Shown here: positions 59,135 through 64,000 of the stretch, in pieces
Layout: the number at the start of each line of letters is the position of its first letter
Numbering within the stretch: the first letter of the stretch is position 1
Position numbers and translations under genes: made by a program
From: Pelagimonas sp050633425
Lineage (GTDB): Bacteria > Pseudomonadota > Alphaproteobacteria > Rhodobacterales > Rhodobacteraceae
Direction of reading: 5' to 3'
DNA length: 64,000 nt
Assembly (NCBI RefSeq): GCF_050633425.1
Contig: NZ_JBOEGM010000002.1
Location: forward strand, 186,001 to 250,000
The notes under the pieces: generated by a model
The model's input: the letters and a program-made list of their open reading frames with translations, nothing else
Told to the model about the DNA's origin: nothing
The model's database searches: none

Positions 59135-59803
59135 ATGATGAACAAGATCCTTCCGGCGGGCGCTGTTGCGTTGGCCCTGATCGCAGGCGGAGCCTGGTAC
59201 ATGACCCAAGGCGCGGCCCCCGGGACAACCGCCCTTCCTGGCGCGGCCAATGCGCAGGCGTCGGATGTGGACACATCCAGCGTGATCGAAATGATCGAAG
59301 GCAATGCGGATGCATCGGTTCAAGTCATTGAATATGCGTCTTATACCTGCCCGCATTGCGCGTCGTTCCATGAAAACACCTACAAGCAGCTGAAGGCCGA
59401 TTACATTGACACCGGCAAGATCGGTTTCACCTTCCGTGAAGTGTATTTCGACAAATTCGGCATGTGGGCGTCGATGATTGCGCGCTGCGATGGGCCTGAG
59501 AAATTCTTTGGTGTGACCGATCTGATGATGAAGGGGCAAAGCACCTGGGCGCGGGCCGGATCCGAAGGGGCCATTGCAGATGAACTGCGCAAAGTGGGCC
59601 GTCTGGCCGGTATGGACAGCGAACAGATCGACGCTTGCCTGACGGATGGCGACAAGTTGCAGACGTTGGTGGCGTGGTACCAGCAAAACGTGACCGAGCA
59701 TGACATCTCGTCGACCCCGTCCTTTATCATCAACGGCGAGAAATACTCGAACATGAGCTATGCCGATTTCAAAGTGATTTTGGACGAAAAACTAGCAGAA
59801 TGA
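59135..59803 (+). CDS. DsbA-family thiol-disulfide oxidoreductase
   Basis: 222 residues after AGGAAGAGACAAGA. An N-terminal signal or anchor helix (ILPAGAVALALIAGGAWYM) precedes the thioredoxin fold with active site CPHC at residues 72-75 and cis-Pro loop STPSF. The insertion between is helical, as in DsbA/BdbD-like proteins. It should act in the periplasm to introduce disulfides. The stop overlaps the CoA-transferase start (ATGA). It may equally be an anchored form not cleaved from the membrane. Confidence 0.9.
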   Translation: MMNKILPAGAVALALIAGGAWYMTQGAAPGTTALPGAANAQASDVDTSSVIEMIEGNADASVQVIEYASYTCPHCASFHENTYKQLKADYIDTGKIGFTFREVYFDKFGMWASMIARCDGPEKFFGVTDLMMKGQSTWARAGSEGAIADELRKVGRLAGMDSEQIDACLTDGDKLQTLVAWYQQNVTEHDISSTPSFIINGEKYSNMSYADFKVILDEKLAE

Positions 59804-60924
59804 CGTCAGCACCAAAGGGCCCGTTAGAGGGCGTTAAAGTCATTGAATTGGCACGCATTCTGGCGGGCCCTTGGGCTGGCCAAACCTTGGCTGATCTTGG
59901 CGCAGAGGTGATAAAGATTGAGAGCCCCGCTGGCGATGATACGCGCCAATGGGGCCCTCCGTTTATTGAGCGTGAGGACGATACCTCGGCAGCTTACTTC
60001 CATTCGTGCAATCGGGGGAAGGCGTCTGAAGTCGTCGATCTGACCTCAAAGGCCGGACAGGATCGGATGCGCGAATTGGTTGCTGACGCGGATATTCTGA
60101 TTGAAAACTTCAAGCTCGGCGGGCTGAAAAAATACGGTATGGATTACGATAGTCTGGCGGCTGTGAACCCACGTCTGATCTATTGTTCGATCACTGGTTT
60201 TGGCCAAGATGGCCCCTATGCGCATCGGGCTGGGTATGACTACATCATCCAAGGCATGAGCGGTTTCATGTCGATCACCGGCGACCCGGACGGCCAGCCG
60301 CAACGCGCCGGCGTAGCCATTACCGATTTGTTTACAGGGCTTTATTCGGTGTCGGGCATCCTCTCGGCGCTCTATCAACGCGAACGCACGGGCAAAGGCC
60401 AGCATATTGATATGGCGCTGCTGGACTGTGCGGTATCGGCGATGGCCAACCAATCGATGAACTATCTCAGCACCGGAACACCTCCGGGCCGCACCGGGAA
60501 CTACCACCCGAACCTGACGCCCTATCAGGTGTTTGATTGCGCTGATGGTCATATCATCATCGCCACGGGCAATGACGGCCAATACCAACGGCTGTGCGGT
60601 TTGTTGGGATTGGACGATATGGCAACTGACCCAGATTACCTGAAAAACGCCGACCGCGTCGCTAATCGTGATGCCATGATCGCACGGCTATCCGCGGCCA
60701 CTGCGACGATGACCAAGGCAGATCTGCTGGCCGCGTGTGAAGCCCAAGGGGTTCCGGCTGGGCCGATCAATGACATGGCTGATGTCTTTGCCGACCCACA
60801 GGTTCAAGCCCGAGGACTGCAAATCAACCCCGATGGCACCCCCGGTGTGCGGAGCCCGTTCAAGTTTTCAGATGCGGATTTGGTTCTGGATCGGTCTGCA
60901 CCGAGATTGGGCAAAGCAGAATAG
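59800..60924 (+). CDS. Class III CoA-transferase (CaiB/BaiF family)
   Basis: 374 residues. Family blocks are LEGVKVIELARILAGPWAGQTLADLGAEVIKIESP, SCNRGKASEVVDLTSKAGQ, YCSITGFGQDGPYAHRAGYDYIIQGMSGFMSITG and the catalytic aspartate in VAITDLFTGLYS. Such enzymes move CoA between acyl groups, here of unknown identity. It overlaps the DsbA-like gene by 4 bases and the next small gene by one, which points to one operon with no obvious theme. Confidence 0.9.
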   Translation: MTSAPKGPLEGVKVIELARILAGPWAGQTLADLGAEVIKIESPAGDDTRQWGPPFIEREDDTSAAYFHSCNRGKASEVVDLTSKAGQDRMRELVADADILIENFKLGGLKKYGMDYDSLAAVNPRLIYCSITGFGQDGPYAHRAGYDYIIQGMSGFMSITGDPDGQPQRAGVAITDLFTGLYSVSGILSALYQRERTGKGQHIDMALLDCAVSAMANQSMNYLSTGTPPGRTGNYHPNLTPYQVFDCADGHIIIATGNDGQYQRLCGLLGLDDMATDPDYLKNADRVANRDAMIARLSAATATMTKADLLAACEAQGVPAGPINDMADVFADPQVQARGLQINPDGTPGVRSPFKFSDADLVLDRSAPRLGKAE

Positions 60925-61292
60925 TGAAGTCCCAACGCTTCTCAGTGTATCATCAGGGCGATCTGATTGGGCATTCTTATCTGGAAGAAGGTGATGCCCC
61001 GATGGGTTGCGCAAACGGGGTTCTCATTACGACGGCGACGTTCACCACTTTGAAACACCGGTTTGAGCGCATTTCGAAACGGAGCGACCCTGTGGTTCTC
61101 TTTGGCGGATTTGAGGTGCGAGAAGAACTTGGCGATTCTATCGAGTGCAAGGACGTCGTCATTTACGACAGTGTGATGGACATACCTGCACACGTAGATG
61201 TTATTGGCATGATGGCAGAGCGGTATGAGCAACTCTTTCCTCACCATTTGGAAGCCTACGATAAACTCTGGAAGCGTCCGGCAGATGACTAG
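60924..61292 (+). CDS. Hypothetical protein coupled to the CoA-transferase gene
   Basis: 122 residues, GTG start sharing one base with the upstream TAG. The N terminus QRFSVYHQGDLIGHSYLEEGDAPMGCANGVLI resembles small single-domain proteins that follow other enzymes, but I do not recognise the family. It has no signal peptide or membrane segment and is mixed alpha/beta. The tight overlap favours a real gene. Function unknown. Confidence 0.6.
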   Translation: MKSQRFSVYHQGDLIGHSYLEEGDAPMGCANGVLITTATFTTLKHRFERISKRSDPVVLFGGFEVREELGDSIECKDVVIYDSVMDIPAHVDVIGMMAERYEQLFPHHLEAYDKLWKRPADD

Positions 61293-61325
61293 CGCGAGGG
61301 GGATTACTACCCCTCGCACCGAAGT

Positions 61326-62453
61326 TTAGAGGTGATCGACGACCATAACATGCTGGGCCAATGTCTGGACTTCGTCGTTCCAGCGGCTCACCAATTTAGG
61401 GTCTGACGGAGCGGCCATGACGCCAACCGGAACTTCGCGGTTCAGCACCGCTTCGACCGCCAGAGACACCGGAACCGACACCAAACGCGCCATGGCTGTG
61501 CCGCGCTCATCGCCCCAAGCATCCATCGCATAGGTTTTGTGCCAGACCGGAACACCGTCTTTCTCGGCCATAAACGACACGCACATAATCACGCGGTCGG
61601 GCTCGCCTTGGTCATAGGCGTTGTCCTTGAGCAGTTGATCCGCGATTTCGGTCAGACGCTCATCACTTGCGGTGCCCGCTTCGGCAAAGATGTCCTTCCA
61701 CGCCTCAGCCCAGCCGTTCAGGCGCAGGGTGCCACGGACAAAGTCTTTGATCGGCCATTTGGGATCAAAGTTATACTCCTCCATAAACGGCAATGAGTCG
61801 CGGTTTGGGTACACCTCAAAGCTTTCCGGCACGGTCAGCGGCGCGTCATATCGCGTGATCGCATCCCATGGTTTGGAGACGTTCAACTCGGAAAAATGCC
61901 GGATGGATCGGGACGGCGAGCGGAGCGCCTTGAGCACCCCAACCGGGGCCCAGCTGAATTTGTAGCGAAAGGCATTGGCGATTTTAGGAACACCGCCACA
62001 ATAGGATGTGAAGCTGATGGCGTTGTCGGTGTCATAGGCCGGGGACGCTTTGTAATCGGCGACCAAAGCATGCGCCATCAGATGGTCGATGCCCGGATCA
62101 AGGCCAACTTCGTTGATCACCCTAACGCCTGCGGCACGCGCTTTGCTATCCAAATCGCGCATCTCGGGCGCGATATAGGAGGAGGACACAAAATGTGCGG
62201 CCTTGGAGATGGCCAGCTCGGCCAAAGGCACATGCCAGTCACCGGGCAGCATCGAGACGATGATGTCTTCGGCCTGTAGATCAGCTTCTAACGCTTTGAT
62301 GTCAAAGGCGCGGATGTCTTGGGTCAGATCACCAACGGCGTCTTGGGCCTTGGCGGGGGTCCGGTTCCAAACAGTGACCGGATGGCCCGCTTCGATAAGG
62401 CGACGCAAGCCGGGAATGGCCGACAGGCCGGTGCCACACCAATGGATTGTCAT
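61326..62453 (-). CDS. Saccharopine dehydrogenase family protein, glutamate-forming side
   Basis: 375 residues. The Rossmann start is MTIHWCGTGLSAIPGLRRLIEAGHPVTVWNR, and the domain fits saccharopine dehydrogenase (LYS9/SDH, L-glutamate-forming) with NEVGLDPGIDHLMAH, a strong family block, and FTSYCGGVPK. It would oxidise saccharopine to glutamate and aminoadipate semialdehyde in lysine breakdown. The lysine-forming-type partner is encoded 3 bases upstream in the same direction, so the two very likely act together. Carboxynorspermidine synthase is a related alternative. Confidence 0.88.
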   Translation of the reverse strand: MTIHWCGTGLSAIPGLRRLIEAGHPVTVWNRTPAKAQDAVGDLTQDIRAFDIKALEADLQAEDIIVSMLPGDWHVPLAELAISKAAHFVSSSYIAPEMRDLDSKARAAGVRVINEVGLDPGIDHLMAHALVADYKASPAYDTDNAISFTSYCGGVPKIANAFRYKFSWAPVGVLKALRSPSRSIRHFSELNVSKPWDAITRYDAPLTVPESFEVYPNRDSLPFMEEYNFDPKWPIKDFVRGTLRLNGWAEAWKDIFAEAGTASDERLTEIADQLLKDNAYDQGEPDRVIMCVSFMAEKDGVPVWHKTYAMDAWGDERGTAMARLVSVPVSLAVEAVLNREVPVGVMAAPSDPKLVSRWNDEVQTLAQHVMVVDHL

Positions 62454-62456
62454 GTT

Positions 62457-63512
62457 TTAGACCTCAGGCTTGTGTGAGTTGAAAGTATCAAAGGCACGGC
62501 CCCAAACGCCGCTGTCCAGATCGTCCAGCGTTTCGAGATGGGGCAAGAGCTGCTCTGCGAAATCTTGCGAGGATTCCAGCGGAAGCAAAGACGGCAAATT
62601 GTCGATGGCCATAACGTCAAGGGGCGGAGCATCATAGGCACGGGTGACTGGTGTTTTCCAAGTGGTTTCAAGGTCATAGACTTTGACGGGAGAGAATTCG
62701 CTTTGTGGATCACAGGCGATGTCACCGATCACGGCCAGACGGCGCAGATCTGTTTTGGCACTTTGGGGGACAAAGACCGGGCAACCGGGGGTGGCAAGGA
62801 TGCAGTTGAAGAACAGATCATGTTCCAACACTTGCGGAAATGGCCCGCCAGATGCGGTTTCGGCCATGTCCCAATCGGTGGTGGTAACCCCCATCTGTTT
62901 GCACAGATCGCGCGCGCCAGTACCAACACGGCCAAGCGCCCCTATGACGAGGGCGGTGGGGCGTTGGTCGCTGGCGCGGTCAAGGGCGGCCTTCAGCTCG
63001 GCTTGCAGGCTCTCGGAATTGGGCCAGGTCGAGACAGGCGGGCAAGTGCCGCCCTGTTGCTGCGCCGCCCATGCCAGAAGCGATACGGCGGCCCCCGCAT
63101 ATCCCGCCCAATAGCCAAAGGCGGCAACCCGGCGACCATCTTGAGCAATCAAATACTCCAGATCATACAGCGCGCCGCCGCCCGCCGCGAACCGAGCCAA
63201 CAAACGGGCCCCGGCCTCTTGGCCCTTGTAGGCATGGCCAAACATGATGTGGCGGTGGATCAGCGGCTTATCGTCCTCGGGCAGTTCCTTGAGGCCGAAA
63301 ATGATGGCGTCGCCTGGTGCTTCGGGCCAGCTCCCTTCCGGGGCCAGCTCGGCTCCGGCGTCAACAAAAGGCTCGCTTGCCATGATCCGGGTGGGACTGT
63401 CTTCGAGAGTGACACGAAACCCTTTGGCGATCAGCTTGGCGACACCTTCGGGCGTGATACCAACACGTTCTTCGTTGGCGCGGCTTTCGGCGCGAATCCA
63501 CAGATGAGTCAT
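62457..63512 (-). CDS. Saccharopine dehydrogenase family protein, lysine side (LYS1-like)
   Basis: 351 residues. MTHLWIRAESRANEERVGITPEGVAKLIAKGF is the N-terminal AlaDh/PNT-like domain of LYS1-type enzymes, and FGYWAGYAGAAVSLLAW, ALVIGALGRVGTGARDLC and FNCILATPGCPVFV follow, as in lysine-forming saccharopine dehydrogenase or lysine-ketoglutarate reductase. It joins lysine and 2-oxoglutarate to give saccharopine, or the reverse. With the next gene it forms a two-step bacterial saccharopine pathway. The start is 113 bases from the next upstream gene. Confidence 0.88.
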   Translation of the reverse strand: MTHLWIRAESRANEERVGITPEGVAKLIAKGFRVTLEDSPTRIMASEPFVDAGAELAPEGSWPEAPGDAIIFGLKELPEDDKPLIHRHIMFGHAYKGQEAGARLLARFAAGGGALYDLEYLIAQDGRRVAAFGYWAGYAGAAVSLLAWAAQQQGGTCPPVSTWPNSESLQAELKAALDRASDQRPTALVIGALGRVGTGARDLCKQMGVTTTDWDMAETASGGPFPQVLEHDLFFNCILATPGCPVFVPQSAKTDLRRLAVIGDIACDPQSEFSPVKVYDLETTWKTPVTRAYDAPPLDVMAIDNLPSLLPLESSQDFAEQLLPHLETLDDLDSGVWGRAFDTFNSHKPEV

Positions 63513-63572
63513 TGCGGCTCCCTCATTGCAATCACAACGGAACGGTCATTTCACACCCGCGCGTCCGGGCGC

Positions 63573-63612
63573 AAGAATTTTCCAAAATTCTTCAAGAATT
63601 CGTGCACGAATT
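63573..63612. repeat. AT-rich double hairpin, relative of the hairpin repeat
   Basis: AAGAATTTT-CC-AAAATTCTT (63573-63592) is a perfect 9-bp stem, and AATTCGTGCACGAATT (63597-63612) is a perfect 16-base palindrome right after it. Together they fill most of the gap between the saccharopine operon and the phosphatase gene. They likely end the phosphatase transcript. Confidence 0.5.
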
Positions 63613-63624
63613 TTGGGCGTACCC

Positions 63625-64000
63625 TTATAGGTGGCTGCGGGCAAACGCGCGTTCCGGCGTGTCCAAATGCGGAATGGCGTTAAATTGGGTCATTGCCAGC
63701 CCGGTGGTCAAGGGCTGCACCCGGTGCAAGGAGCTGTTTTCGATCGACAGGCACATATGCGACAGCGCATCAATATCAAGGCGCAGAATCAGACGCATGG
63801 CCATACCGATTAATCCGCCCGATGTGACCACCAACGCCCGGCCCTCGCCAGCAGCAATTTCGGTCATTGCGTCATTCACGCGGGTTTCAAAAGCGGCAAA
63901 CGTCTCTGGAACATCTTCGATCCGGTCTTCTTGCCAATAGCGAAACAAAACGGGCAGATGTTCGATAAACCCTTCACGTTCTTTAGGAATTGCTAATCCG
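63625..64000 (-). CDS. Histidine-phosphatase-family protein, 5' end outside window
   Basis: The frame stays open from the stop at 63625 to the window edge, giving about 125 C-terminal residues. RALVVTSGGLIGMAMRLILRLD matches the second half of the histidine phosphatase (phosphoglycerate-mutase-like) fold, with SGG where HGG is usual, and ENSSLHRVQP follows. The catalytic RHG start lies beyond base 64000. The substrate cannot be told. The Ser in place of the usual second His may mean altered or lost activity, though several roseobacter relatives share it from memory. Confidence 0.6.
   Translation of the reverse strand, partial: GLAIPKEREGFIEHLPVLFRYWQEDRIEDVPETFAAFETRVNDAMTEIAAGEGRALVVTSGGLIGMAMRLILRLDIDALSHMCLSIENSSLHRVQPLTTGLAMTQFNAIPHLDTPERAFARSHL

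Noticed and set aside
1..64000. CRISPR arrays, tRNA or rRNA genes, insertion sequences, prophage genes
   Set aside because: Looked for by eye; no spaced direct repeats, cloverleaf-like segments, transposases or phage proteins were seen, though an unaided tRNA search is weak.

Overview
The window looks like chromosomal DNA from a marine alphaproteobacterium of the Roseobacter/Rhodobacteraceae type. This rests on the gene set: a two-domain ALDH16-like aldehyde dehydrogenase beside deoC, a TRAP-type malonate operon, a bacterial saccharopine pathway for lysine, a sit-type Mn/Fe transporter, an alpha-proteobacterial LexA box at dnaE2, and many Rhodobacteraceae-like hypothetical proteins. Most of it is ordinary core and metabolic genome. 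I see no rRNA, tRNA, CRISPR array, prophage or insertion sequence.

Layout. 1-4.7 kb (minus strand): a redox module made of an exported Tll0287-like protein cut by the window edge, a membrane-anchored cytochrome c with 11 predicted haem sites, and a fusion of an FAD pyridine-nucleotide oxidoreductase, a [2Fe-2S] BFD domain and a membrane domain with two HX13H motifs. An NsrR-like Rrf2 regulator sits upstream. I read this as a possible electron conduit from cytoplasmic NAD(P)H to periplasmic haems. 4.8-7.7 kb: dnaE2, apparently lacking its C-terminal OB fold, with a LexA-type box. 7.8-11.7 kb: sitABCD-like metal ABC transporter with a Fur/Mur-type operator region. 11.9-15.5 kb: deoC and the ALDH16-like gene. 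15.5-18.7 kb: an XRE/DUF2975 pair, a lipoprotein, rsfS-rlmH behind a short leader ORF, and uppP. 18.9-26.3 kb: gltD and gltB (glutamate synthase) separated by two GFA-family genes and two intergenic segments rich in inverted repeats.

26.6-35.7 kb: mtgA, two unknown genes, tpm, gst, queG, msrB-msrA, a large exported protein with beta-helix-like repeats and a membrane C terminus, a methyltransferase and a globin. 35.7-37.9 kb: a fadH-like dienoyl-CoA reductase behind an FNR-like box and a structured leader. 38.0-44.6 kb: a complete malonate regulon (matR, TRAP transporter matPQM, matA, matB) with a matching operator. 44.7-53.4 kb: creD, DUF4399, an AEC transporter, a LysR regulator, an OmpA-like protein and small hypotheticals, including a 50-residue two-helix membrane protein. 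53.4-64 kb: CinA-like, sfsA, ppaC, alkB, mutY, a DUF721 protein, a DsbA-like protein, a CoA-transferase, the two saccharopine genes, and a histidine-phosphatase gene running off the end.

A family of small AT-rich hairpins with a GATTTTTC/GAAAAATC or GAATTTTC/GAAAATTC core recurs in intergenic spaces near 7.8, 51.0, 56.1 and 63.6 kb. Start sites were chosen by family length, Shine-Dalgarno spacing and overlap with neighbours. All functional statements are read from sequence without database searches.
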